Shown in pieces: positions 7,188-15,546 of a DNA stretch of 16,685 nt; the stretch's first letter is position 1; each line of letters opens with the position of its first letter. The stretch spans positions 1 through 16,685 of the forward strand of contig CAAFWR010000127.1 in NCBI GenBank assembly GCA_900766745.1, in the 5' to 3' direction. The position numbers and the translations under genes are program-made. Source of the DNA: Methanobacteriaceae archaeon (GTDB taxonomy: Archaea; Methanobacteriota; Methanobacteria; Methanobacteriales; Methanobacteriaceae). The notes beneath the pieces were generated by a model that saw only the letters and a program-made list of their open reading frames with translations, ran no database searches and was not told where the DNA came from.

Positions 7188-7244
7188 TTTCATGTAACAT
7201 TTTCGTTTAATAATCTATTAATTCACACGATTTTAAGAGTTTTT

Positions 7245-7270
7245 TTAATCTTTTAGATTAATAATTTTTT
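7245..7270 (+). terminator. Hairpin with T-tract after the zinc-ribbon cluster
   Basis: TTAATCT (7245-7251) and AGATTAA (7255-7261) form a perfect 7-bp stem with a TTT loop, preceded by seven T bases and followed by TAATTTTTT. T-tracts terminate archaeal transcription. The hairpin is a bonus that need not be functional. Confidence 0.5.
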
Positions 7271-7410
7271 ATTTATTTTGATATTATTCTTTTTATTGTT
7301 TAATTAAAAATTCAAGTTTACTTTATTTTTTATAAAATATTCCGTATTATTTATATAATAGGTTCCATAAAAGATTATGCATAGGATATATTTAAAATAT
7401 TGATTTTCCG

Positions 7411-7420
7411 TTTTATATTA
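7411..7420 (+). promoter_or_regulatory. TATA box for the CobN-like gene
   Basis: TTTTATATTA lies only 5 bp before the ATG at 7425. The expected transcription start, 22-27 nt downstream near 7437-7442, would be inside the annotated reading frame. That is too late for the 7425 start codon and ideal for a start at 7461. A second TATA-like word at about 7384-7392 could serve the 7425 ATG instead. Confidence 0.45.
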
Positions 7421-7424
7421 TTCT

Positions 7425-10400
7425 ATGGTTTCATTAATTAATTTAAACGGAGGTGAAAATATCAAAATTACTAAAAAGCTTTTCTTTGTTCTAATTTTAC
7501 TGATTATTACATGTATAAGTTTAAGTGCAGTATCTGCAAGTGATTTAAATGATACTGATTCAAACTTAAATAGTATTGATAATAATGTTGCTAAAGCTGC
7601 TCCTTCTAATCAGGGAGTTATTAATTTTGATGTTAGAGATTCTTACTCCCCAGCTAATAATACATGGTTCGAAGATGGTGTTGCCACAGACAAGGCAGTA
7701 ATATCCATTTATGATTCGTCAAACTATAAGGTGTTTGAGGGACATACCAATGACAAGGGGTTGTTGTCTGTTAAACTTCCTCAAGGTAAATATAAATACA
7801 ATATTGCTTTAGATACTTATGAAGACTATTATGACTCCATAACTCTTTTGAAAAATGTAAATATAGAATATGTTTTCTATCCAGATATAATATTCTTTGT
7901 AGATTACAGTTCTCATCATGAGAAGATTAATGTTTTATGTAATTTATCAAAAAGAGTAGGTTATGTGCCTACAATGAATTACGATAAAACTAAAGAATGG
8001 ATGTTTGAATATGCAAATTTCGTAATGTTGGATATGTATATTGATGGACCTACATATTCATTTAATCCAGATATATTAAAGGATTCACCGGCATATGACA
8101 ATTATATGATTGCATATACTTTTGGAGTCTATTCAAAAGAATTACTCGATCATCTTGATCTTCATTTCGTTGGAGGAAGTCCTTCCCATAATGATGTGAA
8201 TTCATTAGAAAATACGTATATTGGTTCATATTTTCAGGCTCAAGACACTCCTGATGAAAAGGTTTTAAATACTAATATGGCTAACCTTTTAGATTATATT
8301 AAGTATCTGATTAACCCGTCAAAGTATTCAAATCCAACATTGGATCCAAAAAGAACTCCCTTATTGGCTTCAACATTAGGATTTTACCATCCTGATTATG
8401 GAACATTAACAGCCACCCCATCTCAAAAAGATATTAATGCATGGATTAAAGCAAATCCTGGTTATAATCATGATGGAATAGGCTCTCTTAACTGGATGAC
8501 TGACAATTATGCTGAATGGAATAAAAAGTATTCAAGTCCAGCTAATTTTATGAAAATTTTTGAAACTTGGTATAAGCAAAATAAGTCTTATTCAAATTCA
8601 TTCATTGTCATAGCTAGTTATTATGCAGGTGGAGATTTGATTGATAGTCTAATTAGAAAATATGAAGCTGCTGGAAGGCCTGCTTTTAATATATATCAGT
8701 CCGATAATCCTCCAGCAATGTCTTCTATATTAGTTGAAATTGCAAAAGCATCAACAATTGGAGTATCTTCAATCAACTCTTTATATTCATGGTCTCTTGA
8801 TTATGCAGGAATGGCAAATAAATCTGCTGTTAAAAATTTAACTGATCTTGATTTAACAATTCTTAAAGCGGTTTATGATATTTCAAAACAGGGATATGAT
8901 AATAAATTAGGTCCTCAAATGGAATGGACTTACGGTGTTACAATTCCTAGTTTTGAAGGAGTATTTGGTGCTGTTGTAGTATCTTATGTTGATGATTTAG
9001 GTAAAGTTCATGTTATTGAGTCTGGTGTTGATAAACTAGTTAAAATGACTCTTGGTTGGGCTAATCTTAAAGATAAGGAAAATAAAGATAAAAAAATAGC
9101 CATTGTTCTTTATAATTATCCACCAGGAAAAGCAGAAATTGGTGCTTCATATTTAGATGTTTATCAAAGTGTACATGACCTTTTAGTGCTTTTAGCAGAC
9201 AATGGTTATAATATTGGAATGGCTAAAAAGGATATTCCTAGTGTAAAAGAATTAGGTAATATCATAGCTGATTTCGGTAACAAAGGTACATGGGCTCAAG
9301 GGCTCTTAAATGATTATGTCAAGAAAAATTGGAATAGCTTAATGGCTAATCATCAGTTAATATCTCTTAATCAATATAAGAGTTTAGTGTCAGACATTAA
9401 CCCAGATGCAATGAAGGAACTTGTGGACTATTGGGGTGAAGGATTAGGTAAGATAATGGTATATAATAATCAGTATATCGTAATACCTGGTATACAGTTA
9501 GGTAATATTTTCATCACTTTCCAGCCAAGTAGGGGATGGGAAGAGGTAGAGAATTACCATGATACCAAATTGCCTCCACACCAACAGTATGTTGCATTTT
9601 ACGAATGGTTAGATAAAACTGCAAAAACAGATGCCATCATTAATATGGGAACACACGGTACTTTAGAATTCTTGCCAGGTCATCAGATTGGTGTGCAGGA
9701 AGGGGACTGGACTTTCGAGTTAACATTAACACCTACAATATATCCATATATTGTATCCAACCCTGGTGAAGCTATGGTTGCACGTGACAGGTTAGGGGCG
9801 TTAATGATTACTCACATGACTCCAGCTATTGTATCTTCCGAATTATACGGTAACTACTCAGAATTGAACAATGCTATCAACGGATATAATAATGCAGTTA
9901 AGCTTAACGTAACCGAAAATGCAGAAAGCTATAAAGCTCAAATTATTGCGCTTGCACATAATCTAGGTTTCAAGCCTCAAGGCAAAAATCAGAAATTTGA
10001 TAACTGGTTATCTGAATTGCATGATTACTTAGATGATTTGGCAAATGATTTCAATCCTTTAGGTTTACATACTTTAGGTCATGTTTTAAAAGGTGAAGAG
10101 CTTATAGAAGAAGTCATTACTATTGTTTCTTCCCAGACTTCAGTTTATAATAATATTTTAGAATTCTTGTTTAAGGAATTTAAAGGCTTAGATTATTATG
10201 AAGACATTAGAGGTAAGGGGGCATATTCTCTCCAGGTTGAAATTATTAAAGCATTTTTACGCAACATGGTTGCTTCAATCATTGGAGGAACTACCTGTAA
10301 TGATTTAGCTGTTTCATTAGGTTATGGTAAAGATTCTCCATTGTATGATGATTCTTTATATATTGCAGAGACAATTTTGAAAATCTATGCTAACAATGAA

Positions 10401-12242
10401 TGGAACGCTCTGCTTACAGCATTAAATGGAGGTTATATTGAAGGTGGATTATTTGCAGATCCTGCTTATTCAGATTCAATTCCAACAGGTTATAATGGAT
10501 ATGGATCAGATCCTTCAAAAATACCATCTAAAGCATCATTTGAATCAGCTAAAAGAATTGTCAACTTGCTTCTCGCTGACTACTATGAAAAACATGGTAA
10601 ATGGCCTGAAATGACTGCATTGATCTTGTGGGGTACTGAAATCTTAAGAACTGAAGGTATTGGAATTTCAGAATTCTTATACTTCTTAGGCTGTCAACCA
10701 ACATGGACAAGAACTGGAACTGTTTCTGGTGTTAAATTACTTCCATTAAGTGAATTAAAAGTCACCTTATCCAACGGCAAAGTTGTAAACAGACCAAGAA
10801 TCGATGTTTATGCAAGTATGGTAACCAGTGACAGAAACTGGATTACATGGTTAGTAATGGCTACCCGTTTGGCTTTCAATGCTCCTGGTGAAGATGCTTC
10901 TGTTAACTATGTCAAAAAGCATTATGCAGAAAATCCAAGCTTAGATAGATTATTCGGTCTTCCAGGAAATGTATTGGAAGGTACTGGTATGAGCACATTT
11001 ATTCCAAACACTTCAAAATGGAATATTAATGATGTAAATAAGGTTTTAGCAGATATCTATATGAATAAGGTATCTTATGCATGGACTATTGATGATAATG
11101 GCAATATTATCATTTCACAGCAAAAAGACCAGTATAAGTACTTACTTGGAAAAACTGACTTGCTTACTCAAAACTTGGACAGTACATGGAGAATACTTGA
11201 CAGTGATGACTATTATGACTGGTTTGGAGGACTATTGAATGCCGCTAAACAGTTTGGAGCTAATCCAGATACTGCATTTGTAGATATCAGAAATAAAAAT
11301 GATTATAGCTCTAAAACATTACAGGAACAACTTGAGTTTGAAGTAAGATCATACTTAACCAATAAAAAGTTCCTTGATGCATGGGGTGCAACTGACAGTG
11401 GTATGAATGCATTCGCATCTAAACTCCAGAATCTCTTTGGATTTTTAGTTGTAAGTGAAGGCAAATTAAATACTCAGTTAGGATTGCAATTAGCTCAAGC
11501 GACTCTTTACATGAGCAAATATGTTGATTCAACTACAAGCGCAGCAGCATTTTCATCTGCAGCTGCATGGATGATCTATATGGCCGCTACAAATACATGG
11601 GAGATGACTGACGCTAATGGTAATCCTATTGACGGGTCATTTAAGGAAATGTTAAGTTCAGGTTCTATCTCAAAAGAGGATTTAGAGAATTTTTTAAACT
11701 CTCTTGATCCGGAAGTAAAAGGCACTTTACAAGAACTGATTGACAAGATGATAGAGACTTCCATCCAGCATGGGGTTGCTTGCTGTCACCACACATGTAA
11801 CAATGTCAACTTCAACGAGTTCGTAATGCAAATGTCCACACTTCCAGATGAGCAAATAGAGACATACTCTGAAATCTTATTTAACGCCACCTTAAATAAA
11901 GCTTACAAAAAGAATATAGATTCAGAAGGTAATCAAGGAGTAAATGGTGGAGAAGCTAATGAAGGAGGTTCATCTTCTTCAAAAGGAGCATTATCAGGTA
12001 ATACTCCATCTGATAGTGCCCAATCCACTGCTAACTCTCCATCTTCTTATGCTGCTGATGGATCTCAAGATAGCGGAAACAATGCAGAAGGCGCTGGAAC
12101 CAAGGCACATGAAGTTGAAAAAAATTCAGCTAAAACTGTAGCTAGCACAGAATCTTCAACACCTGCTCTTGTTATTATTGCAGTCATCGTGTTGATCTTT
12201 TTATTCGGAGTTGGTTATGTTAAAAATAGAAAGGATGAATAA
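7425..12242 (+). CDS. Secreted, membrane-anchored CobN/BchH-type chelatase-like protein
   Basis: This 1605-residue protein is a member of the CobN / magnesium chelatase H family. Cytoplasmic members bind the tetrapyrrole ring and insert Co or Mg with ATPase partners. Here a signal peptide at about 14-38 (KLFFVLILLI ... SAVSA) sends it outside. Residues 63-140 look like an Ig- or carboxypeptidase-regulatory-like beta domain (VISIYDSSNYKVFEGHTNDK, then GLLSVKLPQGKYKY). The chelatase body spans about 150-1500. It includes IAIVLYNYPPGKAEIGASYL, FQPSRGWEEVENYHDTKLPP, NMGTHGTLEFLPGH (His744, Glu748), PYIVSNPGEAM, LHTLGHVLKGEE, LILWGTEILRTEGIG and ILDSDDYYDWFGG. A Cys/His cluster, ACCHHTCNN, lies at 1452-1460. 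A Gly/Ser/Ala-rich stalk covers 1502-1578, a membrane anchor 1581-1599, and KNRKDE ends the chain. No ATPase partner is encoded nearby, and ATP is absent outside, so tetrapyrrole capture or scavenging is a more likely role than ATP-driven chelation; that is inference. The true start is probably codon 13 (ATC at 7461). Confidence 0.92.
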   Translation: MVSLINLNGGENIKITKKLFFVLILLIITCISLSAVSASDLNDTDSNLNSIDNNVAKAAPSNQGVINFDVRDSYSPANNTWFEDGVATDKAVISIYDSSNYKVFEGHTNDKGLLSVKLPQGKYKYNIALDTYEDYYDSITLLKNVNIEYVFYPDIIFFVDYSSHHEKINVLCNLSKRVGYVPTMNYDKTKEWMFEYANFVMLDMYIDGPTYSFNPDILKDSPAYDNYMIAYTFGVYSKELLDHLDLHFVGGSPSHNDVNSLENTYIGSYFQAQDTPDEKVLNTNMANLLDYIKYLINPSKYSNPTLDPKRTPLLASTLGFYHPDYGTLTATPSQKDINAWIKANPGYNHDGIGSLNWMTDNYAEWNKKYSSPANFMKIFETWYKQNKSYSNSFIVIASYYAGGDLIDSLIRKYEAAGRPAFNIYQSDNPPAMSSILVEIAKASTIGVSSINSLYSWSLDYAGMANKSAVKNLTDLDLTILKAVYDISKQGYDNKLGPQMEWTYGVTIPSFEGVFGAVVVSYVDDLGKVHVIESGVDKLVKMTLGWANLKDKENKDKKIAIVLYNYPPGKAEIGASYLDVYQSVHDLLVLLADNGYNIGMAKKDIPSVKELGNIIADFGNKGTWAQGLLNDYVKKNWNSLMANHQLISLNQYKSLVSDINPDAMKELVDYWGEGLGKIMVYNNQYIVIPGIQLGNIFITFQPSRGWEEVENYHDTKLPPHQQYVAFYEWLDKTAKTDAIINMGTHGTLEFLPGHQIGVQEGDWTFELTLTPTIYPYIVSNPGEAMVARDRLGALMITHMTPAIVSSELYGNYSELNNAINGYNNAVKLNVTENAESYKAQIIALAHNLGFKPQGKNQKFDNWLSELHDYLDDLANDFNPLGLHTLGHVLKGEELIEEVITIVSSQTSVYNNILEFLFKEFKGLDYYEDIRGKGAYSLQVEIIKAFLRNMVASIIGGTTCNDLAVSLGYGKDSPLYDDSLYIAETILKIYANNEWNALLTALNGGYIEGGLFADPAYSDSIPTGYNGYGSDPSKIPSKASFESAKRIVNLLLADYYEKHGKWPEMTALILWGTEILRTEGIGISEFLYFLGCQPTWTRTGTVSGVKLLPLSELKVTLSNGKVVNRPRIDVYASMVTSDRNWITWLVMATRLAFNAPGEDASVNYVKKHYAENPSLDRLFGLPGNVLEGTGMSTFIPNTSKWNINDVNKVLADIYMNKVSYAWTIDDNGNIIISQQKDQYKYLLGKTDLLTQNLDSTWRILDSDDYYDWFGGLLNAAKQFGANPDTAFVDIRNKNDYSSKTLQEQLEFEVRSYLTNKKFLDAWGATDSGMNAFASKLQNLFGFLVVSEGKLNTQLGLQLAQATLYMSKYVDSTTSAAAFSSAAAWMIYMAATNTWEMTDANGNPIDGSFKEMLSSGSISKEDLENFLNSLDPEVKGTLQELIDKMIETSIQHGVACCHHTCNNVNFNEFVMQMSTLPDEQIETYSEILFNATLNKAYKKNIDSEGNQGVNGGEANEGGSSSSKGALSGNTPSDSAQSTANSPSSYAADGSQDSGNNAEGAGTKAHEVEKNSAKTVASTESSTPALVIIAVIVLIFLFGVGYVKNRKDE
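7449..7456 (+). promoter_or_regulatory. Strong internal ribosome binding site before ATC codon
   Basis: GGAGGTGA is the best ribosome binding site in the window, yet it lies at codons 9-11 of the longest reading frame. The codon at the right distance downstream, 7461-7463, is ATC. If it were ATG the protein would begin with the basic n-region of the signal peptide (KITKKLFF). No ribosome binding site precedes the ATG at 7425. Confidence 0.7.
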
Positions 12243-12290
12243 TTCTTTCTATTATTTTTATTTTTTGATTCAGCTCATAATTTTGAGCTG
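12243..12290 (+). terminator. T-tract and hairpin after the CobN-like gene
   Basis: T-rich sequence at 12243-12268, a plausible archaeal terminator, is followed by a perfect 7-bp stem, CAGCTCA (12271-12277) and TGAGCTG (12284-12290), around a 6-nt loop. Confidence 0.5.
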
Positions 12291-12435
12291 TAATTTAGCT
12301 AATTTGGTTTTATATTTATTATTATAATTTTATGCATTTTAATTAAATATAAACCATCATACTTTGAATTATTATGCCATTTTTAATATTTTGTAATCGT
12401 CATTCTTGTTTTATTGATTTTTTTTATTTTCGTGA
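12291..12435. other. AT-rich spacer before the truncated adhesin frame
   Basis: This spacer holds a TATA-like word (TTTTATATTT at 12307-12316) and, at its right end, a short stretch resembling the start of a beta-helix block. CGTGAAACTTCAGTTTCC at 12431-12448 matches CCGAAACTTCAATTTCAC in the second block (from 14054), with a one-base insertion that breaks the frame. No signal peptide or ribosome binding site is present. Confidence 0.4.
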
Positions 12436-12462
12436 AACTTCAGTTTCCAAAATGGGGGTGCT

Positions 12463-15400
12463 GTGCTCTGGAATGGTGAAAAGGGTACTTTAACTGGTTG
12501 TACTTTCATTAATAATAGTGCTAGTGAATTTGGTGGTGGCGTTTATTGGAATGGTACAAAAGGTGTTTTAACTGATTCTCTTTTTACTGATAATTCTGCT
12601 AGTGCTCGTGGTGGTGGTATTGGATGGCATGGTGCTAATGGTACATTAATTAATTCTAAGTTCTTCAATAATTTTGCAGGGCATGCTGGTGGTGGTATTG
12701 GATGGCATGGTGCTAATGGTACTATAATAGGATCTGATTTTATTAACAACAATGCTACTAATTACGGTGGTGGAATTTACGGGTATGGTATCAATACCCA
12801 TATACTTAATTCCAATTTCTCCTATAATACTGCTAAAAATGGTGGTGGTTTTAATTGGAATGGTGACAATACAACTTTAACTGGATGTACTTTCACTAAT
12901 AATACTGCTGTTCAATATAGTGGTGGTGCAGTATTATGGGGAGGTATTAATGATAACATATCTAATTCTACATTCATTGGCAATACTGCGGTTCAGAATG
13001 GTGGAGCTGTTTTATGGAGTGGTGTTAATGGTACTTTAACAAGTTCTACTTTCATTAACAATACTGCTAATGTATATGGAGGTGGAATTTACTGGCAGGA
13101 AGTGAATGGTACGTTATCTAATTCTAATTTTACCAATAACAAAGTAAAACTACATGGTGGTGCAATTTACTGGAATGCTAAAAATGGTACCATAATCAAT
13201 TCAAAATTCAATAATAATCTTGCAGACAAAGATGGTGGTGCAATTTACTGGAATGCTAAAAATGGTGCCATAATTAATTCCAATTTTAGTAGCAATAATG
13301 TTGTTAATCGTGGTGGTGCTGTATACTGGAATGGTAATGGTGGTGTTTTGAATAGTTGCAACTTCATTGACAATTCTATTAATTCTCAGAATGTGACTAA
13401 TCCTGGTGCTGTGTGTGGTGGAGGTGCTGTATACTGGTTTGGTTCTAATGGTGTTTTAACTGATTCTAGTTTCGTTAATAATAATGCTACTTATGGTGGT
13501 GGTATTAACTGGCAAGGTGCTAATGGTACTTTAACTGGTTGTACTTTTACAGGTAACACTGTAGATGATAATGGTGGTGGTATTAACTGGCAAGGTGCTA
13601 ATGGTACTTTAACTGGTTGTACTTTTACAGGTAACTCTGCAGGTGATAATGGTGGTGCTATAGGATGGGGAACCAGTGAGGGTTATAATGGTAATATAAC
13701 TGATTGTAATTTCACTAATAACTATGCGAATGTTAATGGTGGTGCTGTTTACTTTAATAGTGTTAATGGTACTCTATCTGACTGTAAATTTGCAAATAAT
13801 AATGCGGCTAATGGTAATAATGTTTATTGGAGATGGACCGTAAGTGAATTTTTAAACAAATACAACCTGATAAATGATTATGACTATGTTTTGATTCGAC
13901 CCAATGGTGTTGGAACCCCTAATAGCACTATTGCTTTGAATAAAAAAGGAGTAACCATATCCAGCCAAGGAAATGTTACCTTTGATGCAAAAGGTAAAAA
14001 TCTCCACTTTGAAGTGACTGGAGACAACGTTCTAATGGAATATTTAACTTTCCGAAACTTCAATTTCACTGGCAATGAAGGTGGAGGAGCAATACTATGG
14101 ACTGGAAAATATGGTACATTAAAAAATTGTAACTTCATCAACAACACTGCTGTTAATAATGGAGGAGGCATTTATTGGACTGGTGATAATGGTGCTATAA
14201 CCAATTGTGCTTTCACTAGCAATATTGCTAAGTATGGTGGTGGAGTTGACTGGGGTGGTGCTAATGGTATCATATCCAATTCTACTTTCATTAATAACTC
14301 GGCTAATAATCATGGAGGTGGTGTTGGATGGGCTGGTGCTAATGGTATCATATCCAATTCTACTTTCACTGGCAACTATGCTGTTAATGCTGGTGCTGTT
14401 GCATGGTTTGGCGTTAATGGTAATTTAACTAATTGTAATTTCACCGCCAATACTGCATCTAATGGTGGTGCTATTTACTGGTGGGCTGCTAATGGTAGTT
14501 TAACTAGTTCTACTTTTACTGCTAATAATGCATCTAAAGGTTCTGGTGGTGCTGTTATTTGGGATATTGATAATGGTACTTTGATTAATTCTAGTTTCAT
14601 CAATAACACTGCTAAGTATGGTGGAGGTGCTGTGCTCTGGAATGCTCCTAATGGTGATTTAATTGGTTCTAATTTCATAGGCAATACTGCTGATTATGGT
14701 GGTGGAGTTGCTTGGGGTGGTGCTAATGGTATCATATCCAATTCTACTTTCACTGGTAACTTCGCTGTTAATGCTGGTGGTGGTATTAATTGGTATAGTA
14801 ATAATGGTAGTTTAACTGGTTCTATCTTCATAGGAAATGTTGCAGGTAGTAATGGTGGTGCTGTGTACTGGAATGCTTATGGTACTTTATCTGATTCTAC
14901 ATTTTCTAATAACTCTGCTGCTAATTATGGTGGTGGTGTTTTCTGGGGTGGTGCTAATGGTATCATATCCAGTTCTAATTTCACTAATAATACTGCTGAT
15001 CATGGTGGTGGTGTTCGTTGGGAAGGTGCTAATGGTATTTTAACTAAATCAATTTTTACTGAAAACAAGGCTAGTAAAAATGGTGGGGGTGTTTCATTTG
15101 GTAGTGCTAATGGTATTATTTCCAGTTCTATTTTCAATAGCAACAGTGCTGACCATAATGGTGGTGGATTTGATGGTTGGAATAATAACATGCATCTAAA
15201 CGATTGTACTTTTAGTGAAAACTCCGCAATTTATGTTGGAGGTGCTGTTTACTGGTATTCACAGGGTACAATGGCTAATTGTAGTTTTATTAATTCTAAT
15301 AGAATTAACAATACTCTATTTAATGGAATTTATGCTAGTAGAAATTTAACCATTAATGGAGGAAATGGTATCACAAACATACATATCAACCAAGGTACTC

Positions 15401-15546
15401 TCTCAGGCATTTCAATCGTAGTTTTAAACAATGAAACATATTATTATCCCCCAAATACGAATATTAATTTACCAAACAAAACAAGAATAGACCAAATTAA
15501 ATTGACAAATTATAAAATTAATCAACAATTTTTTAATGAACAATAA
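12463..15546 (+). CDS. Adhesin-like beta-helix repeat protein, 5'-truncated
   Basis: The 1027-residue frame is made of about 33 parallel beta-helix coils of 24-26 residues. The consensus is NGG-A/G-V/I-YW-G-NG-T-L-T-N-S/C-F-NN-T-A, like Chlamydia Pmp repeats and methanogen adhesin-like proteins. Block 1 has 17 coils (residues 1-455). A non-repeat section follows (456-540, WTVSEFLNKY ... YVLIRPNGVGTPNSTIALNK ... GDNVLMEYLTFRNFNFTG), which in relatives caps the start of a helix. Block 2 has 16 coils (541-945), then a tail with ISIVVLNNETYYYPP. It begins at a GTG that is simply a Val codon inside a coil. The frame is open only to 12436, with an in-frame TGA at 12433, no ATG, no ribosome binding site and no signal peptide. 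The C-terminus lacks a membrane or wall anchor. Intact relatives have both, so this is probably an adhesin fragment or a silent cassette, not an expressed surface protein. Family assignment is firm; the start is unsupported. Confidence 0.85.
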   Translation: MLWNGEKGTLTGCTFINNSASEFGGGVYWNGTKGVLTDSLFTDNSASARGGGIGWHGANGTLINSKFFNNFAGHAGGGIGWHGANGTIIGSDFINNNATNYGGGIYGYGINTHILNSNFSYNTAKNGGGFNWNGDNTTLTGCTFTNNTAVQYSGGAVLWGGINDNISNSTFIGNTAVQNGGAVLWSGVNGTLTSSTFINNTANVYGGGIYWQEVNGTLSNSNFTNNKVKLHGGAIYWNAKNGTIINSKFNNNLADKDGGAIYWNAKNGAIINSNFSSNNVVNRGGAVYWNGNGGVLNSCNFIDNSINSQNVTNPGAVCGGGAVYWFGSNGVLTDSSFVNNNATYGGGINWQGANGTLTGCTFTGNTVDDNGGGINWQGANGTLTGCTFTGNSAGDNGGAIGWGTSEGYNGNITDCNFTNNYANVNGGAVYFNSVNGTLSDCKFANNNAANGNNVYWRWTVSEFLNKYNLINDYDYVLIRPNGVGTPNSTIALNKKGVTISSQGNVTFDAKGKNLHFEVTGDNVLMEYLTFRNFNFTGNEGGGAILWTGKYGTLKNCNFINNTAVNNGGGIYWTGDNGAITNCAFTSNIAKYGGGVDWGGANGIISNSTFINNSANNHGGGVGWAGANGIISNSTFTGNYAVNAGAVAWFGVNGNLTNCNFTANTASNGGAIYWWAANGSLTSSTFTANNASKGSGGAVIWDIDNGTLINSSFINNTAKYGGGAVLWNAPNGDLIGSNFIGNTADYGGGVAWGGANGIISNSTFTGNFAVNAGGGINWYSNNGSLTGSIFIGNVAGSNGGAVYWNAYGTLSDSTFSNNSAANYGGGVFWGGANGIISSSNFTNNTADHGGGVRWEGANGILTKSIFTENKASKNGGGVSFGSANGIISSSIFNSNSADHNGGGFDGWNNNMHLNDCTFSENSAIYVGGAVYWYSQGTMANCSFINSNRINNTLFNGIYASRNLTINGGNGITNIHINQGTLSGISIVVLNNETYYYPPNTNINLPNKTRIDQIKLTNYKINQQFFNEQ
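12609..12722 (+). repeat. Identical 36-bp segments spaced 78 bp
   Basis: The 36 bases at 12609-12644 recur exactly at 12687-12722 and encode GGGIGWHGANGT in both. The 78-bp spacing equals one 26-residue coil, so the pair marks a recent unit duplication or conversion. Confidence 0.8.
13493..13635 (+). repeat. Identical 65-bp tandem segments with 78-bp period
   Basis: The 65 bases at 13493-13557 recur without change at 13571-13635, coding for GGGINWQGANGTLTGCTFTG in both coils. Neighbouring coils differ at many positions, so this identity points to a very recent duplication or gene conversion of one coil. Confidence 0.85.
14335..14779 (+). repeat. 61-bp segment repeated 384 bp apart in block 2
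   Basis: The segment at 14335-14395 recurs at 14719-14779 with 58 of 61 bases identical. Related shorter copies of GGTGCTAATGGTATCATATC occur near 14259 and 14952. Such dispersed identity offers substrates for slippage or recombination inside the adhesin frame. Confidence 0.75.
15350..15470 (+). repeat. Left arm of a 120-bp inverted repeat (adhesin 3' ends)
   Basis: This 121-bp stretch encodes the conserved tail of the plus-strand adhesin. It recurs on the minus strand at 16685-16568 (118 bp), running off the window edge. The last 71 bases before the T-run differ at only 4 positions, all synonymous. Confidence 0.85.

Noticed and set aside
10426..10614. 62-codon plus-strand frame inside the CobN-like gene
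   Set aside because: It is out of frame with a well-conserved chelatase domain and has no features of its own; a shadow.
11944..12141. 65-codon frame within the Ser/Gly stalk of the CobN-like gene
   Set aside because: Product of the low-complexity stalk read in another frame.
12374..12520. Plus-strand frame from the ATG at 12374 running into the adhesin region
   Set aside because: I considered it as a missing signal peptide, but it is in a different frame from the coils, has several polar residues and Cys/His, and stops shortly after 12500.
13493..13635. CRISPR-like look of regularly spaced repeats in the adhesin
   Set aside because: The 78-bp period is coding, in frame, and the sequence between repeats is related rather than unique spacers.
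12543..15191. Several minus-strand frames rich in Pro and Ile, and plus-strand frames of MVVL type, inside the adhesin
   Set aside because: They arise from the GGTGGT-rich coil repeats read in other frames.
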